Assembly: GCA_028284445.1 (NCBI GenBank)
Contig: JANQRS010000049.1
Location: forward strand, 1 to 34,679
Length of the DNA stretch: 34,679 bases
Source of the DNA: Calditrichia bacterium
Lineage (GTDB): Bacteria; Calditrichota; Calditrichia; RBG-13-44-9; J075
Reading direction: 5' to 3'
Positions 16,836 to 25,530 of the stretch are shown one piece after another. Under the pieces are notes generated by a model, which was given only the letters and a program-made list of their open reading frames with translations, was not told where the DNA came from and ran no database searches. Position 1 is the first letter of the stretch, and each line of letters opens with the position of its first letter. The position numbers were made by a program, and so were the translations under genes.

Positions 16836-16921
16836 GTATTCTCCAAATCTCATAAGCGGTGGTCAGGGAAATTTGTCAGATAATAATCCTGAAATCGGCG
16901 GACATATGCAAGAGGTGGGCT

Positions 16922-17110
16922 CGCAAGCTTGCGGTCAGGGCCTGCGGCCCGTCAGTTCGCTGCGCTCACGTCAGGCGTAAATGCACATCCCCCTGAATCC
17001 CCCTTCGAAGGAGGGCACAGGGGGATGTATAGTTTTCGCTCACGAAGCGAGCTGATGAGGCGAAGCCTCTGACGCTGGCGGAGCCAGTTGACGGCCAAGG
17101 ATGGCCTGAC
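16922..17110. repeat. Composite repeat: GTCAG/CTGAC-punctuated hairpin arrays flanking a 44-bp palindrome
   Basis: Left of the palindrome, GTCAG occurs at 16934, 16951 and 16970, separating CGCAAGCTTGCG (16922-16933) and GGGCC-TGC-GGCCC (16938-16950). To the right, CTGAT/CTGAC/TTGAC/CTGAC occur at 17052, 17069, 17088 and 17106. They separate TCGCT-CACGA-AGCGA (17036-17050), GAGGC-GAA-GCCTC (17057-17069), CTGGC-GGA-GCCAG (17075-17087) and GGCCA-AGGA-TGGCC (17093-17106). The period is 17-19 bp throughout and the separator is inverted across the centre. No ORF explains it. It occupies the gap between the pseudokinase and M14 genes. Confidence 0.85.
16985..17028. repeat. 44-bp intergenic palindrome, copy 3
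   Basis: ACATCCCCCTGAATCCCCC, a TTCGAA centre, and a slightly diverged right arm (GAGGGCACAGGGGGATGT). It forms the centre of the composite hairpin array at 16922-17110. Confidence 0.92.
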
Positions 17111-17125
17111 GCGAACGAAGTGAGC

Positions 17126-20100
17126 CTACTCCTCGTGGCCGCGAATGCCGCCTTCGTAATTGTTGGCAACTTTATTGTTGAGTAAGGTGGGTTGCAGGGA
17201 GCTAAGCAGGCTGATGCCATAGCCCTGATTACCTGCGCAGGTATTGTTGAGGATTGATCCCCCGGCTTTTAGAATCTGAACGCTAATGCCATCGCCACTG
17301 TTCTTGAGGATTTCATTGCCGTCGATGATCGGCTTGGCTCTATCCAGCACTTCGATGCCGTCACCCTGATTGCCGTGAATCTTATTGGCTTTGATATTCG
17401 GTTCAGCCGAGTTGCTGATATTAATGCCTTCATCTTGATTAGCTACGATTTCATTGTCCCGCACAATCCCTTTCGCACGGTCCTTAAACTGAATACCGCC
17501 AACCTTGTTGGAGCGGATAATATTTTTTTCCAGTGTGGGCCGGGCTTGATTGGCGAGTTGAATCCCTAACTGACCATTTTCGAAGATCTCGTTCGAACGG
17601 GTTGTACCGCTAAAATTATTATTGCTAAAACTGATCCCATTCACCTTGTTGCGATGGATTTTGTTCTTCTCAATTAGCGGTTGCGAATCGTTTGCGACGA
17701 CAATTCCTGTTTGATGATTATGCTTTATTTCATTATCCGCAATGGTTGGACGCGCATTCTCATTAACCAAAATACCATAAGTGTTTTGGTTCAGGTAATT
17801 GCGTGATATCCTGGGCTTGGCGTTGCTGCTCACCTTAATGCCGACAATATTGTCCTCGAAGCTGGACTCCTGAACATAGCCGCGGGCATTTTCGACAAAA
17901 TGGACAGCATTTCCGCCGTATGAGAGACCTTTGCCTGAACGGGCGCCTTTAAAGGAGCAATTGCTAATCATAATATTGGAATTGACAACCTTGATGATAT
18001 CTGCACTTCGCTTGCCTGTGTGCTCAAATCCTATACCGGAAAACGAGATCTTGACATTGTTCTCCACGCGTAGCATGCTGGTATCACAACTGGCAACAAT
18101 CAGCGTGCGATTCGGGCCTGCTCCCTGGATATCCAATGATTTGTAGAGCGTGTACTGCTTGTCGATCTTGAAAATTCCAACCGGTAGGCGTAGCACACTA
18201 CCAGGTTCTGCTTTTTCAATCGCCGCTACCAGATCGTCCCCTGAGCGGACATTGGCATTTCTATACCAGGAAGGTTTTAGTTTCGGCGCTGGGGGCTTCT
18301 TGCTTGGACTGGCCACTTTTTGCCGCTTACCTCTTTGGGCAAAGAGCTTGTCCAGGAATGAAAGACGACTGCGCAGATGATCGCTGGTATCGCCTACACT
18401 TTCTGCCGCCAATTGATTATAGAGCGGATATGCATCATTGTATTTGCGCAATTTGTAGAGCGAGTCGGCCTGCAATAAGACCTGCGCCAGAAATGCCTGT
18501 CGTTCAGCTTCAGCCTGTTCCTGCAATGCCTCCTGGATAGCCATTTCACTTTTCGAAATCAGTTGGGCTGCATATTCGTCTTCCGGTTTTATATGTAGTG
18601 CTTGCCGGTAGCTGCTGATCGCACTTTCATAGTTTCCATTGCTGTATTGGCGATTTCCTTCCTGCAAATGCAGGGCATAATTTGCTTCCAGTTTCTGAAT
18701 ATTTTCATACCAAAAATAGCCGCCCACTGCTGCACCAATAATTAGCAAGGCTGCTATCCAGGCCCAAATTGGAACAGAGCGCTTTTTGTCGAATGAAAAT
18801 TCCGGTTCGTCATCATATTCAGCGGCTTTTTCCGCAGTAGGGGCGAATAGAGGGCCGTTTTCAGCTGTTTTGGTTTCAATAACCGGTGTTTCGGTTTCCG
18901 GGGTGAATTCCGGTATGATTTCTTCAGGCAAAGGGTCCTGGAGGTCGATTTCTCCAAAATTGGTTTCCATCGGATTCGGAAAACGTGTTTCCACAGCGGT
19001 TTCATCGCTGTCCAGGCTTGCACTCAAATCCTTGAGATCTTGTGCCGAGAAGGAAGCCTCAATATCATCCACGTCCTCAGGCTGCGAGCGTTTGTTTTGC
19101 TCCTCATCTGGCGCCAGCGCTTCCAGGGCGTCAATGTCGATGCCGTCGAGGCTGTCGCCTGATTCGATCAGGTCCAGGGCTTGCGTTTCGGCAGATGGAG
19201 ATTCAAGTTCCGGCAATAGCTCCTCAAGTGAGCTGTCACCCTCCGCGGATGCTGTAGCTTGTGCGCTATCCGGCAATTCTTCCGGATCATGGAGGGCGGC
19301 GATAGTCGCATCGTCTTCAGCGATCTCAAAATCTTCGCTGAATTCCGGGATTGGTGACTTAATGTCGTCGCTGCCAAGTTCGAAAATCTCTTCCATCGAA
19401 TCGACATCATTCTGCGGAAAAATGACGTCTTCCGGGGGTAGTTTCGATTTCGAGAAAGGGGCCGTTTCTGGTTCCGGATCTGCCTCAACTTCGGGCTCGA
19501 AGTCTTCACTCAATTTATCTGCCGGAGGACGGGCACTTGCCAGCTTGGAAATATCGCCGGTGACTTCGAGATCTTCAATATCTGCGCCAAGTTGCGATGC
19601 AAGATCTGTTAACACTTGACCGGTATCGGCTGAATCTATATCCAGTGGCTCAAGGTCCTTTGCCGTTTCTGGTATGATTTCGCCTTCGATGATATCGGGA
19701 TCATCTTCAACGATCATGTCGTCTTCAATATTTGCGGCGACCTCTTCAATCGGCTTGGAGGGCGGTAATTGGGTCTCGACACTGAAGGTCTCGTCCGCTC
19801 CAGCAGCGAGCGATTCTTCAACAGGGGCTGCCGTTGCCTGCACGGCAGATTCATCCACAGGCATTTCTATCTCAGGCTCAACCAGCAAGGTCTCATCATC
19901 AGCCGTTGCTGCTGCCGCAATGCTTTCTTCCGGATGCTCTATTGGTGCAGGTTCACCCTGCTCCGCTTCAATCGTCTGAGTCGGTGGTGCAGGTTCAGGA
20001 TCCGGAACGGGAATCGGTGGCGCCGCGACTTTGGTCTTATTGGCCAGGGTTTCCGAACTGATGATGCCATTACATTTGATGCAAGGAAAACCCTTCTTTA

Positions 20101-21475
20101 AATCTGCAGCCTCGATGTCATTTTCGGCGCCGCAATGCGGGCATTTGATTATATCAACTGATTCAGGATAGGGAAAGGACAGCGACCCAAAGCCAAGATT
20201 GGCACGGATTTTTTCCACTGGCGGAATCTGTACAGATGTGCTTTTTGGCGGGGGTGCAATCGGTGGCGCCAGGAGATTTGCATTGGTATCCGCCCGGTTT
20301 TTGCTGGGCATGGAAAGCGGTGTATCCGGGACATACGTCAGCACATTTTGGCAATAGCCACAAACGGCTGTTCCGGATTTCAAGTCGTTAATCAGAACCT
20401 CAGAGGCCTTGCCGCATTTGGAACAACGGGTCGTTGTAAAGGCATCTATTGCAGTTCGATAGCGCTTCATTTCTTCGGAGTAGACGCTCTCGAATATAAT
20501 CCCGCCAAATTCCTTAAGGCTCGCCGGCCGCTTGTTGATATCCAACTGCAGCGCTTGCAACAAGACTTTTTCGGCATCCGCCGGCATATTTTTTCCAAGC
20601 CTGCTTGGGGACTCCAGACGATCCTGCTTCAGCCGGGCCGTGGCATCAGGTGGAATCTTTCCGCATACCGAGCGATAAATGACTGCTGCCGTGGCATAAA
20701 TGTCGGCAGATGCCCCTGCGGTTTCCTGATCTCCATACAATTCCGGTGCGGCATATCCCGGATACAAGTGCAAATGGGGATTGCTGATATGCGGAATGAT
20801 CGATGGCAGGGTCAGGGAAGAGTTGACCAGTGTTGCAATGCCCTGTTTGTTGACAATCAGGTTGATCGGGGCAATTGCAAAATGCGACAGCTGGTCGCGA
20901 TGGAGTGAGTCCAGATCGTTGATGACTCGATAAAGTATTTTGGCAACCAGCTTAAATGAGGCTTGTCCGCCATTTTTCTTCAGGTAGCGATCGAGGTTAA
21001 TACCGTCGATGTACTCAGATACGCGATAGGCGGTATTGTTCTCCGCGAATCGGCCAATAATATTCTGCAACCCGGCAGCGCGTGGGCGTTTTGAAAGCTG
21101 ATCGCTTATTTGAAGAAATTCAGCTTTGGCAAGATCGAAGTGGGGATGGAGCGAGACGTCCTTGGCCATAACGCTGGCCAGACCCGGTTGTCGCATGGTC
21201 AGGCCGCGTGGCATAAATTCTTTTATGGTGACGCGCTGCCCGGTATTAAGGTTGAGCGCCATGTAGGTGATGCCGAGCAGATCTTCATGAATACCCTTGC
21301 CCAGCATGTAGCGGTCGTTTAGTATGGTTCTGAACGGCAAATGGTGGGAGGCCTGTGAAGATTTGGACTCATCCCGTTCGCAGTTGTAACAGACAGAGGA
21401 ATGCCCCTTATCTGTCATACATCCCATACATAAGTTATCGGTATTCATGATATTGTCCGCATGCCTGGATTCCAT
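17126..21475 (-). CDS. Membrane-spanning pseudokinase with zinc ribbons, acidic linker, TPR and C-terminal right-handed beta-helix
   Basis: The order is as follows. A zinc knuckle at Cys16/19/29/32; a protein-kinase fold ~50-335; two zinc ribbons near 350-385 and 445-475; an Asp/Glu/Pro/Ala-rich linker ~485-895; one TM helix ~899-920 (IWAWIAALLIIGAAVGGYFWY); TPR-like helices ~925-1030; and a parallel beta-helix ~1075-1449 of ~23-residue repeats (NxI..N...GI.V). In the kinase, Lys85 (VTIK) and the APE-type motif (AAPELYG) remain. The HRD aspartate is Ala200 (HFAIAPIN), its lysine is Ala202, and DFG reads NSS at 218-220. It is therefore probably catalytically dead and may sense or scaffold. The TM predicts a cytoplasmic kinase part and an external beta-helix. 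ATG 21448 is an alternative start; neither has a good ribosome site. No partner gene is adjacent. Confidence 0.85.
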   Translation of the reverse strand: MESRHADNIMNTDNLCMGCMTDKGHSSVCYNCERDESKSSQASHHLPFRTILNDRYMLGKGIHEDLLGITYMALNLNTGQRVTIKEFMPRGLTMRQPGLASVMAKDVSLHPHFDLAKAEFLQISDQLSKRPRAAGLQNIIGRFAENNTAYRVSEYIDGINLDRYLKKNGGQASFKLVAKILYRVINDLDSLHRDQLSHFAIAPINLIVNKQGIATLVNSSLTLPSIIPHISNPHLHLYPGYAAPELYGDQETAGASADIYATAAVIYRSVCGKIPPDATARLKQDRLESPSRLGKNMPADAEKVLLQALQLDINKRPASLKEFGGIIFESVYSEEMKRYRTAIDAFTTTRCSKCGKASEVLINDLKSGTAVCGYCQNVLTYVPDTPLSMPSKNRADTNANLLAPPIAPPPKSTSVQIPPVEKIRANLGFGSLSFPYPESVDIIKCPHCGAENDIEAADLKKGFPCIKCNGIISSETLANKTKVAAPPIPVPDPEPAPPTQTIEAEQGEPAPIEHPEESIAAAATADDETLLVEPEIEMPVDESAVQATAAPVEESLAAGADETFSVETQLPPSKPIEEVAANIEDDMIVEDDPDIIEGEIIPETAKDLEPLDIDSADTGQVLTDLASQLGADIEDLEVTGDISKLASARPPADKLSEDFEPEVEADPEPETAPFSKSKLPPEDVIFPQNDVDSMEEIFELGSDDIKSPIPEFSEDFEIAEDDATIAALHDPEELPDSAQATASAEGDSSLEELLPELESPSAETQALDLIESGDSLDGIDIDALEALAPDEEQNKRSQPEDVDDIEASFSAQDLKDLSASLDSDETAVETRFPNPMETNFGEIDLQDPLPEEIIPEFTPETETPVIETKTAENGPLFAPTAEKAAEYDDEPEFSFDKKRSVPIWAWIAALLIIGAAVGGYFWYENIQKLEANYALHLQEGNRQYSNGNYESAISSYRQALHIKPEDEYAAQLISKSEMAIQEALQEQAEAERQAFLAQVLLQADSLYKLRKYNDAYPLYNQLAAESVGDTSDHLRSRLSFLDKLFAQRGKRQKVASPSKKPPAPKLKPSWYRNANVRSGDDLVAAIEKAEPGSVLRLPVGIFKIDKQYTLYKSLDIQGAGPNRTLIVASCDTSMLRVENNVKISFSGIGFEHTGKRSADIIKVVNSNIMISNCSFKGARSGKGLSYGGNAVHFVENARGYVQESSFEDNIVGIKVSSNAKPRISRNYLNQNTYGILVNENARPTIADNEIKHNHQTGIVVANDSQPLIEKNKIHRNKVNGISFSNNNFSGTTRSNEIFENGQLGIQLANQARPTLEKNIIRSNKVGGIQFKDRAKGIVRDNEIVANQDEGINISNSAEPNIKANKIHGNQGDGIEVLDRAKPIIDGNEILKNSGDGISVQILKAGGSILNNTCAGNQGYGISLLSSLQPTLLNNKVANNYEGGIRGHEE

Positions 21476-21499
21476 CTTGAATCAGGCCACATATTCATG

Positions 21500-21518
21500 T
21501 GTGATAACAAGTTACACA
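21500..21518 (-). promoter_or_regulatory. Near-palindrome upstream of the pseudokinase gene
   Basis: TGTGATAAC (21500-21508) and GTTACACA (21511-21518) are inverted copies with one bulged base, 25-43 bp upstream of the pseudokinase start. TGTG...CACA ends recall Crp/Fnr-family operators, and a Crp/Fnr-type gene is in the window at 33666. The link is speculative. Confidence 0.25.
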
Positions 21519-21888
21519 AATTAAACGTGTCCCACAAACCAGGCAAAACCTTGACCGTTTGAAAGACCGGCTTGTCAATAAGTGCCATAGCGCGACAGAG
21601 ACCGTAATCTTTCATTCTTCGGTAGAATCATCATCGGATTCGCCCTGGCCTTATTGCTATATTCGCAGCCAGCCCGGCGTTATTGAAAAATTAGTTACGA
21701 TTACTGCCTAAGTCTAGCAAAAAATACACTTTACCACGACCGTTTAAGGTTTGCCGGTTTCTTCAGCGTTGCCGTGGCGTTCTTCCTGAATTTGCGAAAA
21801 CCGGCGATTTCCTTCGCGAAATGTCAACATCTTAAGGGCTTTCTGTTCGAATATTGTGTCTGATGACACTTAATTAAATAAGATTTTT

Positions 21889-21921
21889 CAGACTGCGAAA
21901 TATTATTAACTTAGCAGTCTG
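21889..21921 (+). promoter_or_regulatory. Perfect 8-bp inverted repeat in the gap upstream of the TonB receptor
   Basis: CAGACTGC (21889-21896) and GCAGTCTG (21914-21921) flank an AT-rich 17-base centre, 133 bp before the receptor start. A second, looser pair, GCCGGTTT (21753-21760) and AAACCGGC (21798-21805), is further upstream. The gap 21476-22053 serves divergent genes and holds no convincing gene. No cobalamin or other known riboswitch box was recognised. The repeat may be an operator for a metal- or substrate-responsive regulator. Confidence 0.35.
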
Positions 21922-22053
21922 TACTACGCGAAACCTTTTGTAGCAACCGGTGTTCCACTTAGTAGATACCTCAACCCGGCTGAAGAAGCGGTGCTGCTGA
22001 AGTTGCCTTATTTTGGGCAGAACTGCCTCGTCAAATTAGGAGATCCCCTCTAA

Positions 22054-24432
22054 ATGAAAAATAGATTTGTGCACTTGCTTCATGCCACTCTGCGAAAACT
22101 CATCCCCAGCCTGATCCTGATCTACAACCTTCCTCTGTTAGGTCAAGAGTCAGGTAGGATTATCGGCACGATTCTCGATAATCACGGTAATCCCATGGTA
22201 GCCGCGGAGATTTCTATTCCTTCACTTGAGATCGGCACAACGACCAGGGCGAATGGCGAATTTGAGATTAAGTCCGTGCCGAAGGGCGACTACACTGTGC
22301 GGATCGATTACCTTGGGTTTCAGACACGACAGATCTCTGCTGTTAGGGTGCGCAGTGGAGAAACCACTCAGATGGTGGATGTTCGCATGTCGCCAAAGCT
22401 CCTGGCGATGAATGAAACGATTGTAACGGCTAATCGCCGCCCCAAAAGCCTAACTGACATTAGCAGCGGGGCCAATTTGGTCAATGCGGAAATTATCCAA
22501 CAACGCAATGCCAAAACCAGTGCCGAGGCTTTGCGGGAAGAGACTGGCATTTTTATTCAGAAAACCAATCATGGTGGGGGATCGGCTATTATCCGCGGGT
22601 TGAGTTCAAATCGCATCGTCATTCTCGTCGATGGCATTCGCCTGAACAATTCGACATATCGCCTGGGCAATCATCAATATCTGACAACAGTTGATTATCA
22701 AATGCTCAGCAAGATCGAAGTCGTACGGGGGCCGACCTCCGCACTCTATGGCAGCGATGCTCTTGGTGGCGCCATAAACCTGGTCACTGAAGATCCACGA
22801 ACAAAGAGTGCGGACGGATGGACAGGCGGCTATCGCGGCAATGGGCGATATGCATCCGCTGATGGCGAGAAAACCGGCCGGGCGCAAGCCTGGGCTGCAA
22901 ATGGTCGATTGGCTGTGGCAGCCGGATTCAGCTATAAGAATTTTGGAGACCTTCGTCGCGGAGGCAATAGCAACAATCCATTGCTGGAAAATTCTACCGA
23001 CGGATTGCGTCAGTCGCCGAGCGGATTTAGCGCTTATGACGCGGATGCCAAATTGGTGTATCACCTCGACGAGCAGCAGAATGTCATGTTGGCCTGGCAA
23101 TTTGCGGAGCAGATCGAAGTGCCGCGCTACGACAAATATGAAAGTGGTTCCAGCATTCTCTGGCAATACACGCCGCAGAAACGACAGCTGGCATATGCCC
23201 GATACCGCAGCGATCATGATCTGGGATTTGTGCGAAATTTGCAGGCGACAGCATCCTTTAATCGCCAGCAGGAAGGGCGATTGACCCAGGATGATGCCAG
23301 CTCGAATATTGAGCGCGAACGTGACGATGTGAAGACCTACGGGCTGAATCTGCAGATGGGATCTGTCTGGGGTGCGCAAGTCCTTAGCTACGGCCTGGAT
23401 ATCTACCAAGATCAGGTGGCCAGTGCGGCTTTTGTTCGGGCTGCCGATGGTGATGTGGAGACACAAACTCTACGGGGGCGCTTCCCGGACGATGCGACTT
23501 ATCGCAGCATGGGTGTTTTTGTGCAAGATGAGGTCTACCTCAATCAGCGCCTGATCGTCAATGGTGGACTTCGATACAGCCGTTTTGACACAGAATTTAC
23601 GCTGCCTTTTGATCCGGAGGCTGCTGCTAATCTGGGAGATGTCGATTTGTCTTTTGGCGCCTTTACCGGTAGCGTTGGTCTTTTGTATAAAGCCTCCGAA
23701 AATATTACTGTCATGACCAATGCGGCGCAGGCTTTCCGAGCACCGAACTTAAGCGATCTTAGCAAGCTCGGCGAATCAAAAGGATCGACCTTCGAAGTGC
23801 CGAACACCGAATTAGATCCTGAGAGAATGACTAGTCTGGATTTTGGCATTCGCTATAATGGTGAGTCGTTTAGTGGTGAGCTCGTTGGCTATGTCGCGCA
23901 AATCAGCGATCTTCTGGCGAGTGTTGATGCCACTTTTCGCGGGTCTGATGTCATTGTTTCCGGCGGCGATACCCTCAAAGTGAAGCACAAGGCCAATACC
24001 GGCGAAGGCTTCATCCGTGGCTTTGAAAGTCGCGTGCAGGTCCGTTTTGATAAAGCATGGAGCGTATACGGCAATCTTAGCTTCAGTTATGGACAAAATA
24101 CGACATTGGATGAACCAATCGGTAAAATGCCACCGCTATTTGGGGTTGCCGGTATTCGCTGGCAACAGGCAGATTGGTCCGCTGAAAGTTATCTGCGCTT
24201 TGCCGGAAAGCAGGATCGTTTGTCTGCTGATGATTTGGACGATGATCGAATTCCGCCTGGTGGGACACCTGCATGGCAAACCTGGAATATCCGCGGTGAT
24301 TATCGTTTAGGTGATCAGCTACGTATAAGTGCCGGGATTGAGAATGTTCTCGATTTGAATTATCGCGAACATGGCTCAGGCATCAATGGTTCAGGTAGAA
24401 ATTTCATCATCGGATTGGCCCTTACCAATTAG
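22054..24432 (+). CDS. TonB-dependent outer-membrane receptor with CarboxypepD_reg-like N-terminal domain
   Basis: A signal sequence spans about residues 1-31. A carboxypeptidase-regulatory-like domain follows (~33-115; GRIIGTILDNHGNPMVAAEISIP ... GEFEIKSVPKGDYTVRIDYLGFQ). Then comes the plug (~118-250), with IIRGLSSNRIVILVDGIRLNN and VEVVRGPTSALYGSDALGGAINLVT, the strongest family motifs. The barrel fills the rest, with the late signature AFRAPNLSDLSK ... LDPERMTSLDFGIRY. It should import a scarce ligand (siderophore, metal complex or glycan) using TonB energy; the ligand cannot be told from sequence. The extra N-terminal domain is typical of Bacteroidota and relatives. Start ATG 22054 after AGGAG. 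The C-terminal residue is Asn, not the usual aromatic. No SusD-like gene follows, so it is not a SusCD pair. Confidence 0.93.
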   Translation: MKNRFVHLLHATLRKLIPSLILIYNLPLLGQESGRIIGTILDNHGNPMVAAEISIPSLEIGTTTRANGEFEIKSVPKGDYTVRIDYLGFQTRQISAVRVRSGETTQMVDVRMSPKLLAMNETIVTANRRPKSLTDISSGANLVNAEIIQQRNAKTSAEALREETGIFIQKTNHGGGSAIIRGLSSNRIVILVDGIRLNNSTYRLGNHQYLTTVDYQMLSKIEVVRGPTSALYGSDALGGAINLVTEDPRTKSADGWTGGYRGNGRYASADGEKTGRAQAWAANGRLAVAAGFSYKNFGDLRRGGNSNNPLLENSTDGLRQSPSGFSAYDADAKLVYHLDEQQNVMLAWQFAEQIEVPRYDKYESGSSILWQYTPQKRQLAYARYRSDHDLGFVRNLQATASFNRQQEGRLTQDDASSNIERERDDVKTYGLNLQMGSVWGAQVLSYGLDIYQDQVASAAFVRAADGDVETQTLRGRFPDDATYRSMGVFVQDEVYLNQRLIVNGGLRYSRFDTEFTLPFDPEAAANLGDVDLSFGAFTGSVGLLYKASENITVMTNAAQAFRAPNLSDLSKLGESKGSTFEVPNTELDPERMTSLDFGIRYNGESFSGELVGYVAQISDLLASVDATFRGSDVIVSGGDTLKVKHKANTGEGFIRGFESRVQVRFDKAWSVYGNLSFSYGQNTTLDEPIGKMPPLFGVAGIRWQQADWSAESYLRFAGKQDRLSADDLDDDRIPPGGTPAWQTWNIRGDYRLGDQLRISAGIENVLDLNYREHGSGINGSGRNFIIGLALTN

Positions 24433-24493
24433 GGGATAGTGGCACTTGTCGGTTGGGCTCGAAAGGTCGATATTAGACGGGAATGAGTGATGA

Positions 24494-24538
24494 AACATCC
24501 CCCTAAATCCCCTTCGCAGTGGGATTTAGGGGGATGTT
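24494..24538. repeat. 44-bp intergenic palindrome, copy 4
   Basis: AACATCCCCCTAAATCCCC and GGGATTTAGGGGGATGTT are perfect inverted copies except near the centre (TTCGCAGT). The TTCGAA core of the other copies is altered here. It lies between the TonB receptor and rarD, both on the plus strand. Confidence 0.9.
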
Positions 24539-24633
24539 ACCAATAATCCTATGTTCCATTACTCCAATCCGCCATTGCTCGAAAGATTTTTGAGGCACAC
24601 GGATTTGATTTTACTGCAAATGATTGGTTGTGA

Positions 24634-25521
24634 ATGAAAAACGGTATTTTAGCGGCTGCCGGTGCCTACTTCTGGTGGGGATTATCGCCGATATTCTGGA
24701 AAGTGCTTAAGGATGTTCCTCCCCAGGAAATTCTTGGGCATCGAGTCATCTGGTCTGTGCTGCTGTTAATAGCAGTTCTATTGATACGGCAGAATTGGAA
24801 CTGGTTGAAAGACCTTCGAAAGAATCCTCGTAATGGGTTGGTCTTCCTTCTCAGCGGAACTTTGCTGGGCACCAATTGGATCATATTTATCTGGGCTGTG
24901 AATACCGGCCATGTTGTTGACGTCAGTCTTGGCTACTTTATTAATCCACTATTTAGTGTGCTGTTGGGCGTGGTCTTTCTCAAGGAGCGTCTGCGCAACG
25001 GTCAGCTGGCGGCGATTCTGATCGCCCTCACCGGGGTTATCTATCTGACGGTTAGCTTTGGTGCCCTTCCCTGGATTGCATTGTCTTTGGCTTTTACTTT
25101 TGGCCTTTATGGATTACTCCGCAAGACCGCCAAGATCGGCGCTCTGGAGGGACTGTCGCTGGAGATGCTGGTCATGCTGATTCCGGCGATCGTATATGTT
25201 GGCTATTTGCAACAGCAGGGTGCGGCTTCCTTTGGTAGTACCTGGATTCTTGACGCTGCCTTGATCTTCACCAGCGTGATGACTGTGGTTCCACTGTTTT
25301 TGTTCGCCTATGGCGCACGCAAAATTCCCTTAACGCTGGTTGGTATATTGCAATATATGGCTCCGACCTTGCAGTTCCTGCTCGGTGTATTTCTTTACAA
25401 CGAGGCATTTACACAGACCAGCCTGATCGGCTACAGCATTATCTGGGCGGCATTGATCATATATTCGCTGGAAGGATTCTACGTTGCGGGTCGCAAGCGG
25501 GCGCTGGCGGAATCAAACTGA
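24634..25521 (+). CDS. rarD: EamA-family transporter RarD
   Basis: The 295-residue protein has ten hydrophobic helices arranged as two EamA halves. It matches RarD at its start, GAYFWWGLSPIFWKVLKDVPPQEILGHRVIWS. The later pieces GTNWIIFIWAVNTGHVVDVSLGYFINPL and GILQYMAPTLQFLLGVFLYNEAF also match. RarD proteins are inner-membrane drug/metabolite-superfamily exporters, named for chloramphenicol-related phenotypes; the natural substrate is not settled. The start at 24634 has only a weak ribosome site (GGTTGTG). The gene stands alone, between a repeat copy and tRNA-Leu. Its downstream flank holds the left arm of the inverted repeat around the tRNA. Confidence 0.92.
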   Translation: MKNGILAAAGAYFWWGLSPIFWKVLKDVPPQEILGHRVIWSVLLLIAVLLIRQNWNWLKDLRKNPRNGLVFLLSGTLLGTNWIIFIWAVNTGHVVDVSLGYFINPLFSVLLGVVFLKERLRNGQLAAILIALTGVIYLTVSFGALPWIALSLAFTFGLYGLLRKTAKIGALEGLSLEMLVMLIPAIVYVGYLQQQGAASFGSTWILDAALIFTSVMTVVPLFLFAYGARKIPLTLVGILQYMAPTLQFLLGVFLYNEAFTQTSLIGYSIIWAALIIYSLEGFYVAGRKRALAESN

Positions 25522-25530
25522 TCTTCATTG

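Noticed and set aside
18786..19619. A 277-codon Ser-rich open frame on the plus strand opposite the acidic linker of the pseudokinase.
   Set aside because: Antisense of Glu/Asp/Ala-rich coding sequence gives Ser/Leu-rich frames; no start signal or recognisable domain.
21911..22052. A stretch before the TonB receptor open for about 43 codons and ending at TAA just before the receptor ATG (reading ... LNPAEEAVLLKLPYFGQ ...).
   Set aside because: It has no start codon after the upstream in-frame stop and no recognised similarity, so it is probably chance in a leader region.
21476..22053. Cobalamin or TPP riboswitch upstream of the TonB receptor.
   Set aside because: Neither the B12 box nor the TPP CTGAGA core was found in the leader.
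22606..23466. A 286-codon minus-strand frame inside the TonB receptor gene.
   Set aside because: The receptor frame carries plug and barrel motifs; the opposite frame has none.
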